The translations under genes and the position numbers were made by a program. This document shows, one piece after another, positions 44,204 through 52,403 of a stretch of 64,000 nucleotides of DNA; within the stretch, counting starts at the first letter, position 1; the number at the start of each line of letters is the position of its first letter. This DNA is from JBBQUN01 sp963698395 (GTDB taxonomy: Bacteria > Actinomycetota > Acidimicrobiia > Acidimicrobiales > SZUA-35): NCBI GenBank assembly GCA_963698395.1, contig CAVOQQ010000008.1, forward strand, positions 930,001-994,000, written 5' to 3'. The notes below the pieces were generated by a model. That model searched no databases. It was not told where the DNA came from and was given only the letters and a program-made list of their open reading frames with translations.

Positions 44204-44315
44204 TGCTCGTGTCACCACCACGACGAACGCCATCCGGCGTGATGGACACCTGGTCCGAAATCCGAGAGGTTTTCCATCCTCGCACATCGGGCGGTGAAGG
44301 CGGCATGATGTCGCC

Positions 44316-45524
44316 TTGCCCGACCAGACGACCGTGCTTGCTCCCCGTGACGGGTACCCCAGTGGTGCTCGCACCATTGCCGCTGCGTTGATCGTCGTGG
44401 TCGCCGGTGTCTTGCCCATTCATCTCACCGGTGCCTTGGCGCCCGACATCCAACGTGACCTCGGCTTCGGGGATCGTACGTTGGGCCTCGTCGTGTCCGG
44501 CGTGTTCGCGATCTCGTCGCTGATCACGGTGGCCGGTGGCACGTTCACCGACCGCAATCCGCAGCGCGCGCTGCGAACCGGTGCCTTCTTCTCGATGGCC
44601 GGCATCGTGGCGATGAGTCTCGCCCCGAGCCTCTGGCTGTTCATCGTCGCGCTTCTGATCACTGCACCGGGAAACGCCATCTCGCAACCGGGAGCGAACG
44701 TCCTCATCGCCGAGGGCGTGTCGCTGCAACGCCGCGGCGTTGCCCTCGGGATCAAACAGTCGGCCATTGCGGTATCGACCACCACGGCCGGCCTCGCGAG
44801 TCTGTTGATCGCTTCGGTGGCGTCGTGGCGTTGGGCCTATGGGGTCGGCGTCGTCCTCGGCACGGTTGCGGTGCTGCTCATCCCCGACGTGCGGCGCACC
44901 AATCCGAACGCTGCTGCCAAGCCGGTTGTCGACGCCGAGTTCGAGGTGGCCGAGAGCGCTCGCCGGGAACTGGCCGACAGCTCGGTGGTTCGATACGCCT
45001 CGATCGCCGGATTCTGCGGTTCCGCCGCCGTGTCCTCGATCGGCACCTTCCTGGTGCGCGCAGCCGAGGATGCGGGACTGTCCACCTCGACCGGCCGGAT
45101 CCTGCTGACCGCCGGCAGCTTGCTGCTCCTCGGGCTCCGCATCGCGCTGGGTTGGCTGGCCGATCGCGGGACGATCAGCGCCGCACCCACGGCGCAGAAG
45201 CTGTTGCTGGCGGGCACCTTGGGCTATCTGGCGCTGTCGACTGGCACCCTGGTCGGCTTCATCATCGGGGCCGCGCTCACGTTCGGTGCGGGGTGGTCGT
45301 GGCCCGGCCTGCTCTTCCTGGCGGTCGTCCGCCGCTTCCCCGAGGCTGCCGGCAAACCGAGTGCCAAGGTGCAGCGAGGCATGTTCCTCGGCGCCGTGCT
45401 CGGCCCGGCGCTCTTCGGCTTGGTGGCCGACTCGTTGTCGTTCCGGGCAGCGTGGTGGATGTCGGCGCTCTGGGGACTCGGGGCCAGCGCTGCGGTGGCC
45501 AAGATGGCGCGAGCCGAGGCGTGA
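44316..45524 (+). CDS. MFS transporter (12 TM)
   Basis: A 402-residue major facilitator protein. The first half has LPIHLTGALAPDIQRDLGFG and GGTFTDRNPQRALRTGAFFS (motif A equivalent); the second half RIALGWLADRGTISAA. TTG 44316 is the likely start, 6 nt after a CATGAT -10-like box. Substrate unknown; shape resembles cyanate/CynX-like or drug exporters. Confidence 0.83.
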   Translation: MPDQTTVLAPRDGYPSGARTIAAALIVVVAGVLPIHLTGALAPDIQRDLGFGDRTLGLVVSGVFAISSLITVAGGTFTDRNPQRALRTGAFFSMAGIVAMSLAPSLWLFIVALLITAPGNAISQPGANVLIAEGVSLQRRGVALGIKQSAIAVSTTTAGLASLLIASVASWRWAYGVGVVLGTVAVLLIPDVRRTNPNAAAKPVVDAEFEVAESARRELADSSVVRYASIAGFCGSAAVSSIGTFLVRAAEDAGLSTSTGRILLTAGSLLLLGLRIALGWLADRGTISAAPTAQKLLLAGTLGYLALSTGTLVGFIIGAALTFGAGWSWPGLLFLAVVRRFPEAAGKPSAKVQRGMFLGAVLGPALFGLVADSLSFRAAWWMSALWGLGASAAVAKMARAEA

Positions 45525-45554
45525 CTCGCTCGAGGGACCTGGGCTCGTCGCCGC

Positions 45555-46139
45555 CTAGTCGGGCTTGTGGCCGCCGACCCGTGGAAGCGGTTCGTCCTCT
45601 GCGTCGTGCTGGTCGGACTCGGCTCGGTCGGATTCGGGTCGGTCGGTCGGGGCATCGTCGGTTGGATCGACCGCCGGGTTGATCACGGTCTCCCAGAGCG
45701 CGAACGCAATGGCGCCGCACACGACGTAGATGTCGGCGAGGTTGAACACGGCGAACCAGCTGACGTCGATGAAGTCGATCACCGAGCCGCTGAGGAAACC
45801 GTCGTCGGCTCGGAAGATGCGATCGATCAAGTTGCCGATTGCCCCACCCAGGATGATCGAGAAGAAGATCACCCGGTGGAGCACCGTCGAGCGAACCAGC
45901 TGGAACGCCAGGTAGACCACCATGATGATCACGCCGACACCGATCAAGCGGCCCTGGCCTTGGCCGGTTCCGAACGAGAACCCGTTGTTGTAGAGCAGGT
46001 CGAACTCGAGCGTCGGGAGCAAGGCGATGCGTTCCCCGTCGCCGAGTGCGGACAGCGCCCATTCCTTCGTGAGCCAGTCCGACACGATGGTGAGGACGAT
46101 CAGAGTGGCGGCGATCAGCGAGCGGCGGGTCGAGGTCAC
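45555..46139 (-). CDS. lspA: Lipoprotein signal peptidase II
   Basis: 194 residues. Removes the signal peptide of diacylglyceryl prolipoproteins at the inner membrane. Four helices; conserved YNNGFSFG, catalytic Asp residues in GNLIDRIF and FNLADIYVVCG. A 45-residue acidic C-terminal tail (DDAPTDRPESDRAESDQHD) is unusual compared with the 165-residue E. coli protein. GTG 46139 start. Several substrates with lipoboxes lie in this window (ModA, LprG-like, PCuAC, SCO and others). Confidence 0.93.
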   Translation of the reverse strand: MTSTRRSLIAATLIVLTIVSDWLTKEWALSALGDGERIALLPTLEFDLLYNNGFSFGTGQGQGRLIGVGVIIMVVYLAFQLVRSTVLHRVIFFSIILGGAIGNLIDRIFRADDGFLSGSVIDFIDVSWFAVFNLADIYVVCGAIAFALWETVINPAVDPTDDAPTDRPESDRAESDQHDAEDEPLPRVGGHKPD

Positions 46140-46200
46140 CGGCTTGACGGTAGTGGTTTCTCACCTCATAGCGGGGTGACGTCGTGCCGACACTGCCGAC

Positions 46201-46878
46201 ATGGATCCGATCTCCGGTATCACCGCGCGCGTCGGCGCGATCGAGTCGCGAGTCCGTACCGGGCCGACGCCCAGCGGCGGGCAGTTCGGCGACCTCTTGC
46301 GAGCCGAGCTGGCCCAGCGCAACAACGATGGCGTGCTCGGCTACAGCGCAACCGGGAGCGTTCCCGGCGGCAGTCTCCTGTCGGCGTACTCCAACGCCGG
46401 GCTTTCGGGCGTGATCAGCCCGGCCGGTGTCGACACACTGACCCCGGCCTTGCGGCTGGATCCCGGCGACTATGGCGCGTTGACGCCCCCGGCGGCGCTC
46501 GTCGGTTTCGGCAACGGCACGATCCCCGCGGAAGCGTTGACCGATCTGTCGATCGAAGGACATTCGCTGTACGCCCCGGCGGCCAGTGCCTTCGAGAAGA
46601 TGGTCGCTGCTGCCGAACTCGATGGGGTGACGATCGGTGTGACCGATTCCTACCGACCGCTGGCGGTACAGGAGCGATTGGCCAGGGAGAAGGGGCTCTA
46701 CTCCCAGGGCGGGTTGGCTGCGACGCCGGGCACCAGCAACCACGGCTGGGGCCTGGCGCTCGATCTCGATCTCGATGCGAACGCCCAGGCCTGGATGCGC
46801 GTGAACGCGCCGGACTACGGGTTCGTCGAGGATGTTCCACGGGAGCCGTGGCACTGGACGTACCGTCCAGCGAGTTGA
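46201..46878 (+). CDS. M15-family D-Ala-D-Ala carboxypeptidase
   Basis: 225 residues. The C-terminal half is a VanY/M15 zinc peptidase: GVTIGVTDSYRPLAVQERLA, zinc ligands in SNHGWGLALDLDLD and EPWHWTY. No signal peptide is visible. The N-terminus (MDPISGITARVGAIESRV, GGQFGDLLRAELAQ) resembles the start of flagellum-associated peptidoglycan hydrolases, so the protein may be exported by a flagellar-type route. The last 21 bp (T-Y-R-P-A-S-stop) are the first copy of a 24-bp tandem repeat. Confidence 0.82.
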   Translation: MDPISGITARVGAIESRVRTGPTPSGGQFGDLLRAELAQRNNDGVLGYSATGSVPGGSLLSAYSNAGLSGVISPAGVDTLTPALRLDPGDYGALTPPAALVGFGNGTIPAEALTDLSIEGHSLYAPAASAFEKMVAAAELDGVTIGVTDSYRPLAVQERLAREKGLYSQGGLAATPGTSNHGWGLALDLDLDANAQAWMRVNAPDYGFVEDVPREPWHWTYRPAS

Positions 46879-46929
46879 AGCACGTACCGTCCAGCGAGTT
46901 GAAGCACGTACCGTCCAGCGAGTCAGGGC
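46858..46929 (+). repeat. Three-copy 24-bp tandem repeat at convergent gene ends
   Basis: Units at 46858-46881, 46882-46905 and 46906-46929; the first two are identical and the third diverges in its last six bases. The unit begins ACGTACCGTCCAGCGAG and contains the M15 peptidase stop codon. The third copy contains the ModA stop codon (46923-46925) on the other strand. Confidence 0.9.
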
Positions 46930-47732
46930 GAGTACGGGATGAAGCCGTAGATGGCGAGCACGGCCTGGCCTTCGCTCGACGACACGAAGGCGACGAAGTC
47001 TTCGGCGCCGGTGGGGTTGGGGGCGTCGCGGAGGACCGCGATGGGGTAGTCGGCTCGCTGATTGACCGCAGGCTCGATCTCGATCCCCTCGACGGCATCG
47101 CCGGCGGCGAGCACGTCGGTGACGTACACGATGCCGGCGTCGAGTTCGCCGGCGGCGACCTTGGTGGTGAGCGCTCGGACGTCGGGCTCGTTGGTGTCGA
47201 TGGCCGGGTCGACCCCGGCTGCTTCGAGCGTGAGACGGGCGAAGGCGCCGCAGGGCACTTCGGCGGCGCAGAGACCGATCAGGAGGTCGTCTCGCGCGAA
47301 ATCGGCCAGTGAGGTCACGCCGGCAGGATTGCCGGCCGGAACGGCGATCTCGAGCGTGTTGGACGCGAAGATGGCCGGAGACGGCGCCAAACCGGCCTCG
47401 GTCACTGTGGCCATGTTCGATGGATCGGCCGATGCGAAGACGTCGGCCGGGGCACCTTCGAGAATCTGCTCACGAAGGGCCGAGCTGCCGGCGATGTTGC
47501 GCTCGATGTCGATCTCGGGGTGCGCCGCCTCGAAGGCCAGCTCGAGTGCGGCGAAGGCGTCAGCCAGCGATGCAGCAGCAAAGACGACCACGGGACCGGC
47601 GCCGTCGGCCGAGGCGGAACCGGCAGGGTCGTCGGGCCCGGCTGGCGAGCCGGCGCAGCTCACGCCGATCACGGCGATGGCGAGGCCGAGGGCCCACCGG
47701 ATTCGGCTTGTCACGGCACTGGTCTCCCGCAT
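46923..47732 (-). CDS. modA: Molybdate ABC transporter substrate-binding protein
   Basis: A 269-residue periplasmic-type lipoprotein. The lipobox V-S-C puts Cys at residue 26. ModA features: VVVFAAASLADAFAALELAF, FEAAHPEIDIERNIAGSSAL, ADVFASADPSNM and the hinge region ELDAGIVYVTDVLAAGD. It binds molybdate or tungstate for a ModBC permease, but no modB or modC is in the window on either side. The convergent M15 peptidase ends 44 bp away. Confidence 0.9.
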   Translation of the reverse strand: MRETSAVTSRIRWALGLAIAVIGVSCAGSPAGPDDPAGSASADGAGPVVVFAAASLADAFAALELAFEAAHPEIDIERNIAGSSALREQILEGAPADVFASADPSNMATVTEAGLAPSPAIFASNTLEIAVPAGNPAGVTSLADFARDDLLIGLCAAEVPCGAFARLTLEAAGVDPAIDTNEPDVRALTTKVAAGELDAGIVYVTDVLAAGDAVEGIEIEPAVNQRADYPIAVLRDAPNPTGAEDFVAFVSSSEGQAVLAIYGFIPYSP

Positions 47733-47824
47733 CGTCGAGCAACCGTTCGATCGTACTGTTTGGGTCGAACTGTTTCGATGAGGCGGCAGGGAGGGGGGCG
47801 AAGCCTCGCCACTAGAGTCTCCCC

Positions 47825-49036
47825 ATGAAGCTCGGCATTCTTTCTCGCGCCCCCAGGTCCTACAGCACCCAACGGCTTCGACAGGCGGCCGAGGAGCGTG
47901 GACACGAAGTCCGAGTCCTCAACACCCTGCGGTTCGCCATCGATCTGGCCAGTGACGAACCCGATCTGCAGTATCGGGGCAACCTGATTCCGGATTACGA
48001 CGCCATCTTGCCGCGCATCGGTGCATCGATCACGTTCTTCGGGCTCGCCGTCGTTCGTCAGTTCGAGCAGATGGATGTCTACACCCCGAGCCCCGCGAAT
48101 GGCATTGCGAACTCTCGCGACAAGCTGCGTTCGGCCCAGATCCTCGCACGCCACCGCATCGGTATCCCGGCCACCACGTTCGTCCGTGACCGAGCCGACG
48201 TGCTCGCCGCGATCGAGCGGGTGGGTGGTGCTCCCGTGGTGATCAAACTGCTCGAGGGCACGCAGGGGATCGGCGTGATCCTCGCCCCCGACACCAAGGT
48301 GGCCGAGGCGGTCATCGAGACGCTGCAGAGCACCAGGCAGAACGTGCTCATCCAGCGATTCGTCAACGAATCCAAGGGGCGAGACCTCCGAGCCTTCGTG
48401 GTCGGCGACCAGGTCGTCGCCGCCATGCGTCGAGTGGCAGAGGGCGACGAATTTCGGTCCAACATCCACCGTGGCGGCACGACCGAGGTGGTGGATCTGC
48501 CCGAGGACTACCAGCGGGTCGCCGTACAGGCGGCGCAGGTGATGGGGCTCAAGGTCGCGGGTGTCGACATGCTCGAATCCGATCTCGGTCCGCTGGTGAT
48601 GGAGGTCAACTCGTCACCCGGGCTGGAAGGAATCGAGACGGCGACCGGTCTCGACATCGCCGGGGTGATCGTCGACTACATCGCCAACCAGGTCGCCTTC
48701 CCCGAGGTCGATGTTCGCCAACGGTTGACGGTGAGTGCCGGTCACGGCGTCGCCGAGATCCATGTCGGCGAGGGCGCACACATCCTGGGCAAGACGATCG
48801 CCGACTCCGGGCTGACGGAGCAAGACATCACGGTGCTCACGTTGCATCGGGGGGTCACCGTGATTCCCAATCCGAAGACCAGTCGGGTGCTCGAGGCCGA
48901 CGATCGACTGCTGTGTTTCGGCCGATTGGAGTCGATGCGCGATCTCGTGCCGGCACGCCGGCGTCGTCGATCTCGGCCGGTCGTGCAGCCATTGCCCGAG
49001 CATCTGCTCACCGACGACGAGTCCGACAGCTCGTGA
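47825..49036 (+). CDS. RimK-type ATP-grasp ligase fused to a TrkA_C domain
   Basis: 403 residues. The RimK part (about 1-290) has MKLGILSRAPRSYSTQRLRQ, NSRDKLRSAQILARHRIGIP, VVIKLLEGTQGIGVIL, RDLRAFVVGDQVVAAMRR and the metal-binding VMEVNSSPGLEGIE. It should join glutamate or another amino acid to a protein or small molecule. The C-terminus (about 305-375) is a TrkA_C/RCK ligand-binding domain (EIHVGEGAHILGKTIADSGL, LLCFGRLESMRDLV), a fusion suggesting control by a bound nucleotide or ion. TAGAGT ends 6 nt before ATG 47825 (leaderless). Confidence 0.85.
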   Translation: MKLGILSRAPRSYSTQRLRQAAEERGHEVRVLNTLRFAIDLASDEPDLQYRGNLIPDYDAILPRIGASITFFGLAVVRQFEQMDVYTPSPANGIANSRDKLRSAQILARHRIGIPATTFVRDRADVLAAIERVGGAPVVIKLLEGTQGIGVILAPDTKVAEAVIETLQSTRQNVLIQRFVNESKGRDLRAFVVGDQVVAAMRRVAEGDEFRSNIHRGGTTEVVDLPEDYQRVAVQAAQVMGLKVAGVDMLESDLGPLVMEVNSSPGLEGIETATGLDIAGVIVDYIANQVAFPEVDVRQRLTVSAGHGVAEIHVGEGAHILGKTIADSGLTEQDITVLTLHRGVTVIPNPKTSRVLEADDRLLCFGRLESMRDLVPARRRRRSRPVVQPLPEHLLTDDESDSS

Positions 49037-50122
49037 GTGGCGCCGGGCCCTGCCGGTTCCTGTCACCCGTGCTCGCCTGCTCGCTGCTGTTGCTCGGCTG
49101 CAGCCGCGACGATTCGGTGTCGAGTGAGAGGGTGTCGAGTGAGATGGTGTCGAGTGACGTCGGCCTCTCGCTGGTCGCTGAGGGCCTCGATCGGCCGACG
49201 CAGCTGTTCGTCGGCGAAGCTGAATGGCTCGTGGCCCAGCTCGGTGGGGGAGAGAACGAGGGGCGGGGACAGGTGATCTCGATCGATCCCGAGCAACCGA
49301 CGCAGCGAGTCGTCCTGATCGAGGGGCTGGACAAACCAACCGGTGTTGCCCGCTTCGGTGGCGATCTCTGGGTGATGGAGGCCAACCGCCTGTTGCGGTT
49401 CGACGTCGATCGCCTCGTGGCGGCCGACGGCCCGCTCCAACCGAGTGACGCATCGGTTGCCGCCGGTCCACTTCCCAACAACGGACGATCGGAGGGGACG
49501 CTCAGCGTCATCGGTGAGCAGTTGGTGTTCGACACTTCGGGATCACAGTCGGGCGGTGTCGTGGTTGCGGACTCCGGTCGGCTGTGGTCGATCGACGCAG
49601 CGGGAGCGGTCGCCGAGCTCGCGTCGGGCTTCAAGCACGCCTATGCCCACACCCCGCTGGACGACGGTTCGTTGCTGGTCACCGAGATCAGTGATGGCCG
49701 TTTCGATGGCGAGCCGGCGGCCGATGCCGTGATGCGGCTGGTCGAGGGCGCCGATCACGGTTGGCCTCGCTGCGTGCCCGATGCGACGACCGGGCAGCGA
49801 CGGCCGGTGGAGGAGTATGGCGCAACGCAGACGCCGTGCGCCGCGCTCGGCTCCGATCCTGGCGGTCTTCGATGTGGGTGCGACGCCGACCTCGGTGAGC
49901 GTCGTGCCGTGGGACAGCGGACTGGTGGCCGTTGCGCTCTGGAATTCGGCCGAGGTCGTGACCGTGGCGCTCGATACCGGCGAGGTCACACCGTTGGTGT
50001 CGTCGGGCCAGCTGGCCGTCGAGGGCGGTGGAGCACCACGCCCGCAACATCTGGTGGCCGACGGGGATCGCCTGCTCCTGATCGATCACGATGAGGGGCG
50101 GATCTATTCGCTGATGGCCTGA
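49033..50122 (+). CDS. Lipoprotein glucose/sorbosone dehydrogenase-like beta-propeller (frameshifted)
   Basis: GTG 49033 overlaps the stop of the RimK gene (GTGA). A signal peptide ends in a lipobox LLLLGC. After a VSSE repeat linker, the propeller domain of the PQQ-like sugar dehydrogenase family follows: LVAEGLDRPTQLFVGEAEWL, DKPTGVARFGGDLWVMEANR, SGFKHAYAHTPLDDGSLLVT and DGRFDGEPAADAVMRL. At about G49849 the frame moves by one base; the rest (APILAVFDVGATPTSV to DGDRLLLIDHDEGRIYSL) completes the fold. The joined length is 3n+1. Substrate unknown. Confidence 0.77.
49114..49158 (+). repeat. 15-bp tandem repeat coding VSSE
   Basis: Three units encode S-V-S-S-E, R-V-S-S-E and M-V-S-S-D right after the lipidated cysteine of the sugar dehydrogenase-like protein; the shared core is GTGTCGAGTGA. 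Confidence 0.85.
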
Positions 50123-51618
50123 TCGTGCTCGCTCGGCAGGGCCAGGCTGGCCGCCACCCCGAGGAGGCCGATCACGCCGGCGGCGACGAACGTCTCGGCG
50201 AGGGCTGTGGTCGTGATCCGCTGGACGGCGCTGGTCGCTGCTGCGGTGTAGCCGGGGTCCGACAACGGCGGCAGCTCGAGCGACGAGCGGAGGTCGGTGA
50301 ATCGCCGCAGTCCGAAGCTGGTCAGAGCCGCCAGCCCGATGCTGAAGCCGATCATGCGAAAGACGACGACCAGACCGGCCGCAGTGCCCGTGTTCGACTC
50401 GCCGGCTGCGTTGGTGAGCGCGGTCGTGGTCGGGGTCATGGCCAAGCCGAGGCCCAGGCCGATGACGGCGAGTATCAACATGAGTTCGACCAGCCCGGTA
50501 TCGGGTGCCCACCGAAGCCCGAGGGCGACGAGCCCGGCGGCGGCGATGGCAAAGCCGGCTCCGGTCGGCAGACGAGCGCCGAAGTGTCCGGTGAGCAGTC
50601 CACCGAGGTAGGACGTGAGCGACATCGCCACGGTGAGCGACGTGAGGCACCACCCGGAGCGAAGCGCCGCCGTACCGGTGTCGGTCTCGAGGACGTTGAT
50701 CAGCAGCGGCACGTTGACCAGGGTGGTGACCAACGCAACGCCGAACAGGACGTTGATGCCGAGCGCCGTCGCCGGAGCCGTTCGGTGATGAGCGGCGGGA
50801 AAGGAGAGGTCGAGCAGTGGCACCCTCGTCGTCCGCTGTCGCCAGACGAAACCGGCGAGCCCCAGGACCGCAACCGGAGCGGAGAGCCAGAGCGGAATCG
50901 ACCCCGAGCGATCGCCGGTCAGCTCGTCGAGACCGCCGGCGGACTGGATCTTCGCCTGGCCGAGCAGCGCAACGCTGCTCGATGTGAGCGCGACGGTCAA
51001 GCAGATGGCGCCGAGATAGTCGATCGGGTCGGTGCTCGATCGCTTCTGGGGGAGGTGTCGTCGGGCGAGGAGGATCCCGACGATCGCCAGCGGCACGTTG
51101 AGGTAGAACTGCCATGGCCAGGACAGGAAGCGGACGAGGAGGGCGCCGTAGATCGGGCCCCAGATCCAACCCATCGTCTCGATGGCGCCGAGCAGACCGA
51201 ACGCTCGGGCACGCTCTCGATGACGGAACTGGTCGCCGGCGATGCCCAACGCCACCGGGACGAGGGCACCGCCGCCCATGGCGGTCAGGGCTCGCCCGAC
51301 GAGGAAGATGGGGAGATTCGGAGCCAGCGGAACGACCAGGGAACCGGCAGCGAAGACCACGAGTGACACGTTGAAGACGCGGCGTCGACCGATGAGGTCG
51401 GAGAGCCTTCCGGCCAGCGGCATGATCGCCAGGTAGGCGATCAGGTAGACGTTGACGATCCAGGCCGCCGTGTCGAGATCGTCGGGCAGGACGAGGCCGA
51501 GGTCGCCGATGATCGGTCGCAACATCGTGGAGACGACCAGCAGGTCGTCCGCTGCGACGAAGACCCCGAAGGCGGCCGTCGCCAACGCCAGCCGCGGTGA
51601 GGGCTCACCGACGCTCAC
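50104..51618 (-). CDS. 14-TM MFS exporter, P55-like (next to LprG-like lipoprotein)
   Basis: 504 residues, 14 predicted helices. MFS motif A is PLAGRLSDLIGRRRVFNV, and the exporter motif C region is GAIETMGWIWGPIYGALLV. A long periplasmic loop and central extra helices match the DHA2 branch to which mycobacterial P55 (Rv1410c, 518 residues) belongs. It lies 26 bp downstream of an LprG/LppX-type lipoprotein gene, as in Mycobacterium where the pair moves triacylglycerides to the outer membrane. The last 19 bp overlap the convergent sugar dehydrogenase-like gene. Confidence 0.82.
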   Translation of the reverse strand: MSVGEPSPRLALATAAFGVFVAADDLLVVSTMLRPIIGDLGLVLPDDLDTAAWIVNVYLIAYLAIMPLAGRLSDLIGRRRVFNVSLVVFAAGSLVVPLAPNLPIFLVGRALTAMGGGALVPVALGIAGDQFRHRERARAFGLLGAIETMGWIWGPIYGALLVRFLSWPWQFYLNVPLAIVGILLARRHLPQKRSSTDPIDYLGAICLTVALTSSSVALLGQAKIQSAGGLDELTGDRSGSIPLWLSAPVAVLGLAGFVWRQRTTRVPLLDLSFPAAHHRTAPATALGINVLFGVALVTTLVNVPLLINVLETDTGTAALRSGWCLTSLTVAMSLTSYLGGLLTGHFGARLPTGAGFAIAAAGLVALGLRWAPDTGLVELMLILAVIGLGLGLAMTPTTTALTNAAGESNTGTAAGLVVVFRMIGFSIGLAALTSFGLRRFTDLRSSLELPPLSDPGYTAAATSAVQRITTTALAETFVAAGVIGLLGVAASLALPSEHDQAISE

Positions 51619-51644
51619 GACACACCCCGGTTCGTCATGACCCG

Positions 51645-52397
51645 CTACGCACCTGCCAGGTCAGGCACGGTGATCTCGACATCGGCGCCGTAGTCGGAGA
51701 GCTCGACGAGCCAGGTGGCGGTCTCCTCGCCGATCGGGGTGTCGAACGTGATGGTCTCGACGAGCGAGGTGGTGGCGTCGATGGCGATCTCGGCGGTGGC
51801 CGCCTCGGAGACCAGACCGCTCGTCAGGGTGGCGACGTCTGCCGCTTCGACCGTGCCCTCGAGGTGGAGCAGACCGTCACCATCGGGCGTTGCGCTCGTG
51901 AGCGTCGCCGTGCTCATCCCGGAGTCGAGGACGTTCGCGATGCCTTCCGACGTGCTGAAGATCTTCGCCGGATCGAAGGCGATCGTGCCGGTGACGTCTT
52001 GCCACTCGTTCGTCAACGGATCGGTCAGGTAGAGCGTCCCATCGATGGCAACCGCACCCAGCTCCACCCTGTTGCCGAGGAGCAGCACCGTCACGACGGC
52101 GTCGGCCGAGGCCGGAGCGGCGAAGCGTCCGTCTGCCTCGTCGAAGACCACGAGGCCCGCCTCGTCGATCGTCACCTCGGCTCCCGATCGAGCAACACTG
52201 AAGCGGACCGTCTCGATGGCGGCCATCGCAGCGGCGGCCGACGCTCGAACGCTGTCGGCGGTGAGCGCAGGCGAGGTCGTTGCTCCCTCACCCGTTTGGT
52301 CGCTCGTTGCGGAGTCGTCGCTGCTGGAGCACCCGGCGGCCAGCACACCGAGCGTGAGGAGCAGGGCGAGCAGGGGTCTGGGGAAAGGGCTTCGCAT
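51645..52397 (-). CDS. lprG: LprG/LppX-family lipoprotein
   Basis: 250 residues. Lipobox LAAGC puts the lipidated Cys at 23. The mature protein has the LppX_LprAFG-like fold: TADSVRASAAAAMAAIETVR at the start, then a beta-rich domain (GTLYLTDPLTNEWQDVTGTI, FDPAKIFSTSEGIANVLD, LHLEGTVEAADVATLT, WLVELSDYGADVEITVPDL). Mycobacterial LprG binds triacylated glycolipids and triacylglycerides in a large pocket. It precedes the P55-like exporter on the same strand with a 26-bp gap. Assignment rests on fold and gene order, since sequence identity is low. Confidence 0.78.
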   Translation of the reverse strand: MRSPFPRPLLALLLTLGVLAAGCSSSDDSATSDQTGEGATTSPALTADSVRASAAAAMAAIETVRFSVARSGAEVTIDEAGLVVFDEADGRFAAPASADAVVTVLLLGNRVELGAVAIDGTLYLTDPLTNEWQDVTGTIAFDPAKIFSTSEGIANVLDSGMSTATLTSATPDGDGLLHLEGTVEAADVATLTSGLVSEAATAEIAIDATTSLVETITFDTPIGEETATWLVELSDYGADVEITVPDLAGA

Positions 52398-52403
52398 CAG
52401 CGT

